Below, in pieces: positions 36,501-48,864 of a stretch of 64,000 nt of DNA. The DNA lies in contig CM043945.1 in NCBI GenBank assembly GCA_014529385.2, forward strand, positions 148,663,241 to 148,727,240, written 5' to 3'. A program made the translations under genes and the position numbers. The notes under the pieces were generated by a model. It was given only the letters and a program-made list of their open reading frames with translations. It made no database searches and was not told the origin of the DNA. Source of the stretch: Adiantum capillus-veneris. Taxonomy: Eukaryota > Streptophyta > Polypodiopsida > Polypodiales > Pteridaceae. Positions within the stretch are counted from its first letter, which is position 1. Each line of letters starts with the position of its first letter.

Positions 36501-39500
36501 TACAGAATACTGCCAAAGCTCTGATACCAATGTAAGGTGCAGCGGAACGGATGTTGAGCCTTGCTCAAGATGAGTGCTCCGAACTGTGCTCAAGGTTCCT
36601 TTTTCTTAGGGAAGGGAGAGCCTTCCGTGCTTTTAATGAGACAGTGCAAGTGATCATAAACAAAGTGAATAGGCACTGTGCGTGAAGGTGCTGAGACTGA
36701 GAGATAGAGAGAGAAGAGAATACGACACCAGGAATGTTTTTTTTTTTTTCCGAGAAAAAGATCCTTCTACTGAAAACTGCCCATAGGGCTACATCCACCT
36801 CTGCAAGAGAAGGCTACAACAAGCATGATGGGGAGACTCTCCCAATGAAAAAACAGCATATATACAATGAGGCTAAATCAAGAAATGGGAGGAGGGAAGA
36901 GCCACACAGGTGGACAGTAGTGCCATCTGAGCACCCCTTGGACTATGGTGTAGAAAGGCCCAGGGCGCCAGAGTCGAAGGAAAGCCTCGAGGCGCTCCCG
37001 CATGCGGTCGGAGCTGCCCTGTAGTCCCTCAAGCTGTCCTCTGAGAGTATGGATCAGCTCTAGCCAAAAGTCACGAACAGTCTCTGTTGGTGGCACAGGG
37101 CGAGCCTCAAAGATGCGGAAACAGCGGGCCCGCCAGATGAACCAGAGAGCTAGGCCATTGATGAGCTCCCAACACTCCTCTCTCTCACTGCACCACTCTT
37201 GTGGAGTAAGCTCTGTAGCAGGTTGGAGTGTAGGTCGCCCCTCCTGCATCACTATCATCCGGCTGGTGGAAGATAGCTCAAACTGTAGTGTCGGGCCCGT
37301 GAGGGTAGACCGAGCCGCTGCCCCCCAAGTGTACTGTCGAGCCGTGGAGAGGGCAGGCATTAGCCGAAGAACTCGTAGCCACACCTGCTGGGCCGAGGGA
37401 CAGTCCCAAAGACAGTGACGCTAACTCTCCACCAACTGGTCACAGGCTGCACATGCGGCCAAGAGACCACTATGCACAAGCCAGCTCCCTACTGCTGTGG
37501 CTCTGTGTGCAACCAGCCACTGGAACAAAGTGACGCGCCTCGGTTGTCTGGAGTCCCACAGCCTCTGCCAAAAAGCTGCCAAGAACTCGATTGTGAGGCC
37601 CTCCTCCTGCCAATGACGTTCTGCAGCGGGGCGGGCCTCTCTCTGTGCTGCAAGTATGTGACGTCCAAGCCGAACAGTGTACTGAAAGAAGGGGGCTCCT
37701 GGGCGGTCTGCAGAAGAGAAAGGGTCCCTCCATAGCCACTCACCAGGATCCCACTGTACTCATGCCAGTGGACAACACTCCCAAGCCCAAAGCCTCCAGT
37801 GTCCAGTCTCAAGAGCTGCTGGGTCAGGGTCTATGACGCAAGTCCTCCCACAGATGCCCACAACTCGGATCCTCTGGAAACAACACTCTGCTACCTGCGG
37901 GGCCTCTACTGCAACTCGTTGTAGACGTCCCCCACCCTGAAGCTCGAAGAACAGGGCTGGGACAGTCTCTGAGCAGGCCCTGACTGAAATGAGAACCTCC
38001 AGTCGTGTGAAGGCTCCCATCCACCGGGGTGCTATTGGCTCGAGAGGCGTGAGCCACTCAACTGGAACTGACTCTGAGATGTCCTGATACATGCTCTGCA
38101 CCCCTCTCATGCCCTGTAGCTAGGCACCCTGCACCTTCTGTGACAAACCTGTGAACTGTAGCCAGTCATCGAGAGAGCGTGCTGGACCTGCTGCCATGGG
38201 ACCCCGAGAAACATGAGGCCGACTCTCAACCAAGTGGCCTCTCTGAGTGCTAACCATGGGGTTCCAGACGAGGGGCTGCTGTAGGCGCTCCTCCGTGCAC
38301 GTCGGCTGTCTCTGCTCTAGGCCACGCCGTAGGAGCTCCCAAGATCGAAGCAGACTCACAGCGAATCGGTCCTCCAGTCTCCTGCTCAAACCAACTCGGC
38401 GCAACTCTGTAAAGATCCATCTGGTCGAAGGTTGCCAAGGGCCTCCTGACCGAGGCACCCTGGCACGAAGCCTTTGCAGCAAGAACTCCTTCCAGGGCTC
38501 CACGCCTGGAAGAAGTCCTCTGACGACGAACTTCCCAAGAAGGGCTCTGCTCTGCTGTGCTGGATCAATGATCCCAAGCCCTCCTTGAGAACAAGGAAAT
38601 GTGATGACCGACCAAGCCACCTTGGCTCGAGCAATCTGAGTGTCACGACCTGACCAAAGGTAGTTCTTGATCAGCGTCTCTACCTGGCTGATACAAGAAC
38701 TCGAGAAAATCCAGCAAGAAGTGATGTACCACATAGTCGCCAACAACACCTGGTTGGCAACTACTACTCTACTAGCCAGCGAAAGTCGTGCTGAGCTCCA
38801 ATGTAACAGCTTTCTCCCGATGGACAGGAGAAGAGGAGCAATCTGCTGCTCAGGGGACAAATCCAAACCAACCTGACAACCCAAGTACCGAACTGCAGTC
38901 CCTGGAGGAATCCACCTGAAACCCTCACCTGGCATCCAATCTAGCACAGGAGCACTGCCAAGCGAGAAAGCCACTGTCTTTCTCCAGTTGATTAGTGCGC
39001 CCGATGCACAACAGAAGGTCGTCGAAGCCTGCTCACATCTTTGTAGATTGGCCTCCTGGCCCTCTTAAGTACAAGGCTGAGTCGTCGGCAAACTCAGCGT
39101 CTAGAACCTTATCTCCCCGTATAGGGAGTGCAAGGCCCCTCAGACCAACCTGCTGTGACACCAAAAATCTGCTCATCGCCTCCGCATACAATAGAAAGAG
39201 AAAGGGGGCACGGGGACAACCCTGTCTGACCGAACGTGTGAGCATGAAGCGCTCCCCTCTACCTCCTGCCAAAAGCACCTGACTGTGAGCCTGTCTGTAC
39301 AAAGCTGACACCCCTCTGATCCAAGCATCTGAGAAGCCCATCCTGCGTAGAGTGCCCTCTAGAAAGTCCCAGTCAACTCTGTCGTATGCCTTCTCAAAAT
39401 CGAGAAGAAGAATCACAAGGTCCTTCCCACGGAGCCGTGCCAGGGCAGAAGCCTCCCAGAAAGTGAAGATGTTGTCAAGGATATTGCGTTCCTTCACAAA

Positions 39501-42500
39501 ACCTGTTTGAGTCCCATGTATAAGGCTCTCCAAAAGTGGTTGAATCCTCAAACTCAGAGCCTTGGCAAGAATTTTGTAGGCTGAGTTGAGGATGGTGATG
39601 GGGCGCCACTGTTGAATCTCATCCAAAGAGCCATCCTCCTTTGGAATGAGGTAAATCAAGCCCTCACTTATGCTATCCGGCATCACTCCTGTGTGCAGTA
39701 TGTATTGAAAGGCACCACAAAGATCTGGGCCAAGCAGGTCCCAGTACTCCAAGAAGAAACTGGGAGTCAACCCATCCTCACCTGGACAGCTAGCACGAGG
39801 TAGGGCCCTAAGAGCCGTGTGTAGCTCCTCAAGCTGAAGAGGCATCTCCAGCCTGTGGCGCATCTCCTTTGTCACAAGACAAGGCATCTGTGCCCAAACC
39901 TGCTCTCTGCATGCATCTTGCCGCTCTGACTGGGGCTTAGCCGATAGTAACTCACGGTAAAAGTCTGTAGCTACTGCACGCATATCCTCGGGCTCACAAA
40001 CAATTGACCCATCGGGTCTCCTCAACTGATTGACCTTGGCATGCGAGTGCCGAGGTCCCACTGTCTCAAAAAAAACACCTGTCACTCTGTCACCCACCTG
40101 AGTCCACTGAGATGCCTGTCGGTGATAGGCAAACTCATGACGCCTCTCCTCTGTGCAAGCAAGCTCCTGTCGAGCCAGCTGTAACTGCTCCGCCAACCAT
40201 GGACTGTCTGGATGTTGCTCCTGCATTCTCTGTAGTGAAGCAATGCCTCGTCTAAGACGCTGCTCCTCCTCTCTCGCTGCGGCCCGTTGAGCCAGAGACT
40301 CCTGGAGAAAAAAGTAGCTAAGCTGAGCTAGGCCTAAGGCCACTCTGTCTGCAGGTAGAGCCTGGCTGTCCATGCCCTCTGTCCAAAGAGCCTCTACCCT
40401 CTCTCTGAGTGCTGAGTCCAACAAGACCCGTTCTGGGATGCGAAGCATCGTGCTTCCACTCCGTTGCCTGTCTGCCACTGTGAGGATCACTGGTGCATGA
40501 TCCGAGAAGGAGGTCCCTGCCAGAATGCCCACTTATCCCCCCAAGTCACTGAAGTGGTCACTAGTGTAGAAGCGATCTATCCGCGATAGATTCACTCCAC
40601 CCACTCTGCGGTGCGACCTAGAGAAGGCAAGACTCTCTGGAGGCCTCACGAAGCTAGAGTGCTGCCAAGTATCCGAGACCCTCAAAGTCATACACAACCT
40701 CTCCCAAGCTGCTAACTCGACTCCATGCACAGTAGCATGGCCGCCTCCAATCCTGTCAGAAGGGTCCTCCAACATGTTGAAGTCCCCCCCTACACACCAA
40801 TGGTCAGCCTGTGGCAAAGACTTAACAATCTGTGATCAAAACTCTGCACGAGCACTCGCCACATTGGACGCATAGATGTTCAGGAAGCCCACAAGGCCTC
40901 CCTGAAGCTGCATAGTAATCCACTGAGCCCTGCCTGGCACAATAATCCCTTTGCCCACAATGGCCTGCTGCAATGAGTCTGCAATAGTCATACATACCCC
41001 ACCCTGGATGCCTCCAGGTCCAAAAGCAGCTGACCAAAAGGTATCATAACGTCCACGCAAAATCTGACCACATCGCCGAATGCGGCTCTCAGACAGATGG
41101 TGCTCCTGTAGCATAAGGAGATCAATCTCTCCTCCCACAAGGCAACGTTGAAGCTCCTGTCGCAACCGGCCCCACTGTCGCTGAAACTGGGGCCCATCTA
41201 GTCCCTGCACGTTCCACGAGACGATCCTCATGGGGAGCGAGAGAGAACAGATGTTGCCGCAGCAACAAGACGGGCTATCTTCGAGGTTGGCTTGGATGGG
41301 TAGTAATCCGCATCCGAGCGTCCTCTAGATAGGCGAGACTGAAGTGAGTGCCTAGTCCAATCCCAAGCAGAGCGAGCCGTGCGTAGAGCAACCTCCTCTG
41401 TCCAAGAGTCCTCATGAATGTATACATAGCAAGGCAAACACTGCGTATCAGCAAACAAGTACACCACAATGTGCCTACATCCTGCTGAGTCTGGGGGTGT
41501 CACCGCAAACTTTTCCAATGGCCACAACGTCTGCAGTAAATCTGTAACTCCAAGTTCTCCCATGTGGTGAGAGAACTCGAGCCTCCCAGGACTGAGTCGA
41601 GGGACCACTCTGTCTCGGTCCTACCACAAAGGGGGAAGGAGAAACCAATTGGTGAGTCCAAGGCCTCTGTCCCCCTAGCGGCGAGGAACAAAGCATGGAC
41701 CCTGAAGCAGGCTGCCTCGTGGTTTGCTGCGGAATCGTCGAGAAAGCGAGTGAACCCGTAGTCGAAGAAATCCCAGCGACGTCGGAGGTCGATGCTCGTC
41801 AGACCACGAGGGATAGCTGCAAGAGAAGATGTCTGAATCTACAGAGGGGGTTGCAAGAAGGGTTGACCCTCTCTGGCTAGGCGACTCGTGGCAAAGGCGC
41901 TGCCAAGAGATCTCCTAGCCACCGGCGAGGGACCAGTCTCTCGAGTCGACTGTGGAACTGGAGCAGGAGGGGGGGGAGAGGGAGCTGGAGGGGGCGGGGG
42001 GGAGGGAAAGCGGGGTGGGGCGAAAGAGGTAGAGGGGCGAGGTGGGGAGTGGACGGGAGCAGAGGGCGGGGGAGGGAATGAGGAGGAGGAGGGGAGCTCT
42101 GAAGGGGGGGCGACTGGCGAGGGTGAAGTGGAGGTGGAGGTTGGCGCAGGAGGCTCCTCCTGCTCAAGAGGACGAAAGCGGTTCCCGTGGGAACCCACTG
42201 CTGCTGAGTGGGCACCTGAGGGCCACTCAGAGTGTCAGGCTGTCGCTGTGGCCATTGGCGTCGACGGCCACGGGCCTGCTGCCACCCCTCCTCCGCTGTC
42301 TCCCTCCTCGGAGGGAGACTCTGAATCTGTGCGCTGCGCCGCTGGCTGCGGCTGCGGCTGCGGCTGCGGCTGAGGCTGAGGCTGAGGCTGAGGCTGCGGC
42401 TGAGGCTGAGGCTGAGGCTGAGGCTGAGGCTGAGGCTGAGGCTGAGGCTGAGGCTGAGGCTGAGGCTGAGGTGCAGGTCGTGGCCTCCTCCGTGGGCAAA

Positions 42501-45500
42501 CCTTCGCTAGGTGGCCCATCTGTCTGCAAATGAAGCACTGGTTCGGAAGACCCGAGTACTCCACACTCTGTCTAAACCAACCCCCACTCACCCAAGGCAG
42601 AAGGATGACCTTCGGGAGCGTGTGGGTATCTCTGACCAAAACTCGAACTGAGGGGATGCCAGCCGCCTTGGCAGCTACTGATGCTGCCGGACGAGGTGTC
42701 TCCAGGGCAGTCCGGATGGCGGTGCCAATCCTGGAGAGAAGTGGTAGGTACTCCCTCTGTAAACCCGGAAAGCAGACTGAGATGGGGATGTCTGCCTCCT
42801 CTACTAGCACATCCGAAGTCGGGTCAAAACCATGACGCCACTGTCGAAAGTGGGCGCGTGATGCTCGGATGGCCAGTGGACTCATAGCTATGACCTTGGC
42901 AGCCATCTCGGAGGTCTCGAACTCAATCTGGTAGTACCCCCGTCCGAGAATCTGGACATCCAAGATCTTGCCCACCTTTGCAAGAAGGCGGGCCTGGAGA
43001 AGGTCACGCAGCTCTCCTCTGCTGGGTCGGGTGCCGAGAATCTTGCAAATGACCGAGGTCGCCTGCAGACGCTCTACCTCTGCGGCTAGGCTCGCTTGCT
43101 CTGTCAGCGAAAGAGCAAGTCGAATGGTGGGCTCAGCGGAGTCGGGCGAGGGGACTTCAGAGGAGTCCCTCTGGGGCGGAGCATGAGCCTCCATTAGTGT
43201 CTGCTCCTCTGAAGGAGAAGGGCGGACGTGAAGGCTACCGCTTGAGAGCTCGGCAAGGAGAAAACCAATTGAAAATCCTCTGCCAAACAATTTAAACGAG
43301 GCCTTCGGAGGGAGGGGGGGGGGGGGGGGGCTGGAGCAACGAGGGCAGCGGGCAGCAAAAAAGCGGGGTGGCAGCGGGCGGGGCTGCGCCCTGGCTGGAC
43401 TGCGCGCAGGCTGGGTGCAGGCAGGCAGGCAGCGCGTAGGCAGGCAGCGCACAGGCAGGCAGGCAGGCACAGCGCAGGCAGGCAGCACGTAGGCAGGCAG
43501 CGCACAGGTAGGCAGGCAGACAGCGCGCAGGCAGGCAGCGCACAGCTGGGGCAGCGCGAGGGCGAAGGCGGGGGGAGGGGCTATGGCGCGGGGGAGCTGG
43601 AGCAGGCGGGCGGGGGGGGGGGGGGGGGGGGGAATGCGCAGGAGCAGCAGCGAGCCGGCTTAATGGCGTCGCCACATCTCCAGGAATGTTGTAAAACCCT
43701 CCTCCAAGGGGGCCCCTCTCTCGCCATCGAGAGAGGTCTACGCTATTGATTGCACAAATCTGGTACAAGTGTAAATTGAAGCTAAATGATGCAATGGGGG
43801 AAACTGGATGCTTGGAAGACTGTGATGCTGATGATGACTTCTATCTTTGCTGTGGACTTGAAGGCTGAATCTCTTGACGATTGGCTAGATCCAAAAAACG
43901 CTAAGGGTTGTTGCATGAAAACGCTGATTCTGCTGGCTTTTTGTCTCTGTTTAGCTGCTGAAAAACGCTGTCTTTATGGTGCTGAAAGGCTGCCCTAAAC
44001 CGCTGTATTATGGTGCATCTGCTGCCCTAAAACGCTGTATTGCTGCTGTGATACTGCTGCAGGAAACGCGAATGCAGGGGCTGAAAAACGCTAAGTGCAG
44101 AGGCTGAAAACGCTAATTGCAGATGCTCTTTCTTGCTGAATTTTCTGGCTGAAAACCCTGTCCTTATCTTTCTTTTCTTAGGGGCTTTTTTTCTTTCTAC
44201 TTTCATTATTAGAAGTCTGTTTGGTTCTCTGAGTCAAGATCTCATCTGTAGGGTAAGTCAGATTGCTTGAATGTATGGCAAAACTCCGTTTCGCATGACC
44301 CATCAATTCTTGAATAGAATCAGACTTTTGTTCTAAGCAGTGATCTCGGATCTCTGTAGGAAGTCGGCAGCAAAACTGCTCAATTTGTTCTTTAAATGAG
44401 ATCTTCTTAAATGAAGAAGCTGGTAGAAAAGAGCTCCAAAATCTCTCGCAATACGTGTCCAGAGATCTCTCTTGGTCATCCAAAGATGATTCCAAGCAGT
44501 TGTATATCTCGTTCGTACTCTCGAGTCAGCCAAGAAGAAATAAAAAGCCTTTTGAATTTCAACCATTTAACCGGAGCTTCCTTGTTCAGTAGAAGAGTGG
44601 ACCACCATGTTTGAGCATTTCCCTTGAAGAAAGAGGTAGCCCTTTGAATCTTGGAGTGCTTTGAGTAATGCCCTCCAGAGAAAGCTATGTCAAACTGCTG
44701 TATGAAGGCCAAAGCCCTCGAAGCATCTCGGAATCCAGAAAAAGTGTCAAACTTAATTGATTGTCCACTTTCTTTAAATTCTCTAACTTTCTTGCTTTTA
44801 TTCTCGAGGAAGTCATACTGGTTGGCTTTATAGAAATGCTTCTTCTTTGTGTAAAATCTGTGATCGTTAGAGTTCGGACTATCTGAGGATGAGTCCTCTG
44901 TGGAATTGTCAGAAACTGAGCGAAACTTAGGCTTCTTTGCCCTTTTCTTGCCCGTTCCGAAGCTTTGCTTTTTGCTTCACTTTTTCCCTTTTCTGTCTTC
45001 TTCGCTGGAGTCAGAAGAGCTAGAAGAACTATGAGAAGAAGAAGAAGAAGAAGAAGAAGAAGAACTGGGTAGTCCTTCAAATTGTATACGCTTCTTCTGC
45101 TTGCTTGCCGAGGCAAAAGTAGATTGACGACCCAAATAACCCGGGAAGCCGGTTCCTTTCTTTGCTTTTTGTTGTGCTTTTTGGCTTTGTTGTTCGCCTC
45201 AAAAAGCTGACTAATCCATGATCACCACCTCTTCCAATTCTTGTTCTGTAAACATCCTCGGAGCCGGGGGCTTCTTGAGTGCCGGTTTCATGGGTGGCTC
45301 TGTGGCCTTCTGCCACTGGGTGTGCACTTCTTTCAAGGATGTCTGAGTCAAAATTTTTGCAAATTTTGAATCCCTTGCAATGTTGATCATCATCTTTGTT
45401 GCGTCGTCAACCAATTGTCGACGTTCCATCTCTTCAATCTCTGCCTGAGTAGGCCGAGGTGGGCCGCACTCTTTATGCGAATCTTCTTCGTGATCTCTTC

Positions 45501-48500
45501 CTGCATCCCTAGATGGAGAAGAAGTCGATTGTTCTCTGTTGGAATCCATAAGTGTCGCGAGAAAAGGATCGGATTTTTCGGTAGAAGAGAAATCGACCGC
45601 GCTGTGATACCACAGTAACAAACTTAGACACTCCAAGTCAAGATTCTGCCGCAACACAGCAGATATTCACTTCAAAACATTTCACAATTCACACTTGATT
45701 CGAGACGCCCCGACATAGTTCCATGCCTAGAGATATTGGCGCCAAAGATTGGCGCCCCTTTCGGTATTTCTTTTTGTATTAATTTGTGTTCAAAGTACAA
45801 GACAGTGGGTAGGTGCTCACTCTCAGACTCTGCGTCCAGATGCTCTGAGAAGTGAGACCATGCCCACTTATTTATTGGTTACAAGGGATGCCCAAAAGCA
45901 GAGCCCCAAAAGCTGTCAACTTTTAAAAGCTTTTAAAATAAAGCAACTGGCCCAATAGGTGCCCCAAAAACAGCTAGCGGAAATCTGGGAAATCCGTACA
46001 TCAGGGTACAAAGCAGAAATCCGCGCGTCAGCACTGTTAGCGTGAAACGTGGCGGAAAATCCAAAACTGCCACGTCAACCTGTCTCCGCGTTTTACGGGC
46101 CTATATGCTGCCGGTAGCCTGTGTGGTGTGTCCAAAAGCATGCCACATTGTCCAGGGCCATGCCACGTCACTCATTTGTGACAGGGCCCCTTCATAGGAA
46201 TTCGTTTTTTCTTCCAAAAAATTACTAGTGTATAGGCTGAAAATTCAGCATGGAATTATTGCGGGTTCTCCTTGATGCGATCACTTCAGTAACACCTCCT
46301 TCAATGCTTTTAGTGATGAACTTGCCTCCTGAAAAAGGAGGTTATGTGGTAGCATTTACATGAGTGTTTTGCCACTTGTCTAAAAAGATAAAATTATTTT
46401 TGAGAAGTGTCCTCACATGTCTCACTCTTACATGTCTCAAGTGTCCTGGTGTCAGGTGCAACGGAAGTGTTTTAAGGATTTAGCTCGGATCTAGTACTTT
46501 GCATAAACACAAGGTTACTTAACTTTACTTGAAAAGAGAACTTGAATTGAACAAATTGAACGAGAGAGGGACAAAGAGAGAGAGAAAAGAGAGATGACAG
46601 TTTGTCGGGTTCCAACCACCTTGCCATGTTGCCAGAGCAGGTACTTGCTTTATTGACTTGCACAATGCTGTTACAATGATCCTAGTTGTTGGGATGTTGA
46701 GATGTTGATGGGTACTTGCTAGAGATGCTTGGTACTGCGGAGATACCGAAGGGTACTTGCTATGAATACTTGGTATTGCGAGGCTACAGGCTGATTGCTG
46801 AAAGTGCTAATGTTCGAAGGCTGAAATCTTCTACTTGCTGAAAACGCTGATCTACTGTGTTGGAATCTGCTAATGCTAGGGTGTTGGGGTACTAGAAAAG
46901 TTGGCGATGATGAGGCTGCTGAAAACGCTGATACTAATGTTTGAGAACGCTGGTGGAATGGGCTGAAAATGTTGGAGGTGCTGGTCGAGGTGCTGCGGGT
47001 ATTGGGTTTGCTGGTTCTTCTGCTTCTTGCCTTAGGAGGTGAGACCAGTGTAACAGGGAACGGGAGGAACACAGCCCAAACGTTCCGAAACGGCGTTCCG
47101 CATGAGTCCCGTTCCCGAAACGGAGATGGGAACGGAACGTCGTTCTGGAACGGTGTGTAACCGGAACGGTGTTTCGGAATGGGGGGAACGAGGCGGAACG
47201 GCAGAACACGGGGCGGAACGAACAAAAGTAGGCATTTGGGGGCAAAAAAGTGGGCTTTTGGGGGCAGATTTGGGGCTGTTTGGGGAACATATTTGGTGCA
47301 ATTTGAGAGCAGGTTAGGGGGCAGTTTTGGGGTTGTTTAGGAGTTTATTTGGGACTAAGCTGAATGGAGGTAATTCAAGCCTTACTTTAGTGGACCGTTC
47401 CGGCCCGGTTCCCGTTCCGGCCCCCCCTCCTCCTCCTCGTTTCCATCCCGTTCCGGACTCTCCCGTTCCCGTTCCTGGTAACTATGGGTGAGACCCCAGG
47501 TCACATATATACTCAAACAAAGCTAAGTAGAAGTATGTCTAATCAATCATGGTTCCGTAAACACCTCCAGTTATGTAATTTGTCAATCAAAAAGACAACA
47601 TATGGAATCTTTCATAAATTCTTTGACTTATATACAAAAGCTGATGACAACTGCTAAATCAGAATGATTCCCTTGGGATCTTTTTCATATCCTATATGTT
47701 GCTTCTTTTTCTATTGACATCTAGTTATGATTATTTGCTAATGGAATTTCCTCATGTTGGTGATTCGAATTCTCCTCCATTGTTGTGAGATTTGTATAAG
47801 CTTCAGTCATTTGTAATTGACCACTTCTCTTAAGTATTGGGTTGTTAGACCACTGTAATTGGTATTTGGGTGCTCTGCATAGGCGGATAGGGAGATAATG
47901 CTCCCCTTCCTATGCTATTATTTTGAATCTGATCCCTTCCGACGGAAATGACGTAATTCTCCCCAAGCGAAGCTAGATGAGCTACAAGAACACCCAAGTG
48001 CCATTCCCCCCCGGGGTGGTCAACTTCACCTAAAAGGGGTTGGGAGATGCAAAAGGGAGACATCACCAACCTCAGCGGACGCCACCTCTGAGTCGACGCC
48101 CTACCAAGCGGGTATGGCATTTCCTAGGGGAAAACCGTTGGGTTTCAAAGGCAGTTCAGTGAGGTGAACGATAAGTTACCTAGAGGAGGCAACTCCAAAG
48201 GGAAGACGGAAGCAAGTCCCGCAGTACCTGGGCCTTTGAACAGAGGTACTTGGTCGCTGTCACGCCCAAATCCAAGTGGCGAGTGGGTCTCTCAAGGGAT
48301 TAGTCATGGCCCTAAGAGTGTAGATAATTCTGAACTCTTGTAGTCCAGAGGAAACTAGTAATAAAAGCGTCTGCCTTCGGGTTCTGGGTGCATAGTCCTT
48401 GTTGTTCTTCTTGTATACTTTTTTGGTGTATGAGGGGAGCGGCCAGGCGTGCCCTACCCGACTCCGAAAACAAAACAAAAAACAACTGTAATTGGCCATG

Positions 48501-48807
48501 TGCCAATGGGAAATGAATGACAACTTGAAATAGCGGAAAGTGAACATAATAGACTTAACTCTTTAACACTGAAGCTGACACTGAAAAAGTGTAGCTTCTT
48601 CTCAAAGAGAGTACCGATGTCGGAGTGTGCGGTTCTCCGAGGTTGACCGGGAAAGCGCCGGGGGCTTTTGGTTGTAGACGGGCAGTCATTGTATCCTCAA
48701 ATCCCTCTTTCGATTTTCCAAGTCTTCTCTTCCCAAGGTCGTGAGAGAGATCAAGAATCACCCTTCCTTGATTTGCCGACTTATGCTTGTGCTTCTCTCC
48801 AAGGTCA

Positions 48808-48864
<57 letters not shown>

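Larger units (their letters stand above)
36739..43679 (-). mobile_element. LINE L, 6.9-kb near-full-length non-LTR retrotransposon
   Basis: Minus-strand LINE flanked by an 11-bp duplication CCAGGAATGTT (36728-36738 and 43680-43690). The poly(A) tail appears as T at 36739-36749. From 5' to 3': GC-rich repeated 5' UTR, ORF1 with a CCHC knuckle, ORF2 with APE endonuclease, RT and a zinc-binding C-terminal region. The full length and clean duplication suggest it is younger than the LTR it sits in, but ORF2 has at least two in-frame stops and frameshifts. Confidence 0.9.
29665..44157 (-). mobile_element. Element B, pol-bearing gypsy/chromovirus of the A family (minus strand)
   Basis: 3' LTR 29665-31396, PPT 31397-31408, pol and gag on the minus strand 31409-36480, PBS 36518-36529, 5' LTR from 36531 outward. 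Two later insertions split it: a hAT-like element in the 3' LTR and LINE L in the 5' LTR. The 5' LTR stops at about 44157 next to D's gag and lacks about 450 bp of U3, so one edge has been deleted. Coding is interrupted in several places. Confidence 0.85.
36531..44157 (-). repeat. 5' LTR of element B, split by LINE L and truncated
   Basis: LTR pieces 36531-36738 and 43680-44157 join to the order seen in the 3' LTR. The duplicated CCAGGAATGTT marks the LINE insertion. The outer U3 part is missing beyond about 44157. Confidence 0.8.
17632..46183 (-). mobile_element. LTR element D (minus strand), outermost element of the giant intron
   Basis: Two collinear LTRs in the same orientation, 17632-18216 and 45614-46183. 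The left one borders a PPT and is the 3' LTR. The right one borders a PBS-like TGGTATCACAGC and a gag region, and is the 5' LTR. Outside both LTRs lies GGGCC, as expected for a single 5-bp duplicated insertion. If correct, everything between 18742 and about 44157 was inserted into D or rearranged within it later. D keeps only gag; the rest of pol is not seen. The gag resembles that of C, so D is probably Ty3/gypsy. Confidence 0.75.

Noticed and set aside
37002-37735. Plus-strand ORFs with many Cys
   Set aside because: Antisense of the LINE L ORF2 C-terminal region, where the minus strand shows the family motifs.
42042-42533. Ala/Glu-rich plus-strand ORF opposite LINE L ORF1
   Set aside because: Shadow of the (GGCTGA)n-like tract on the strand opposite a recognised ORF1 with a CCHC knuckle.
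48000-48260. GC-richer block as an organelle or rRNA insertion
   Set aside because: No recognisable rRNA, tRNA or plastid gene sequence on either strand.
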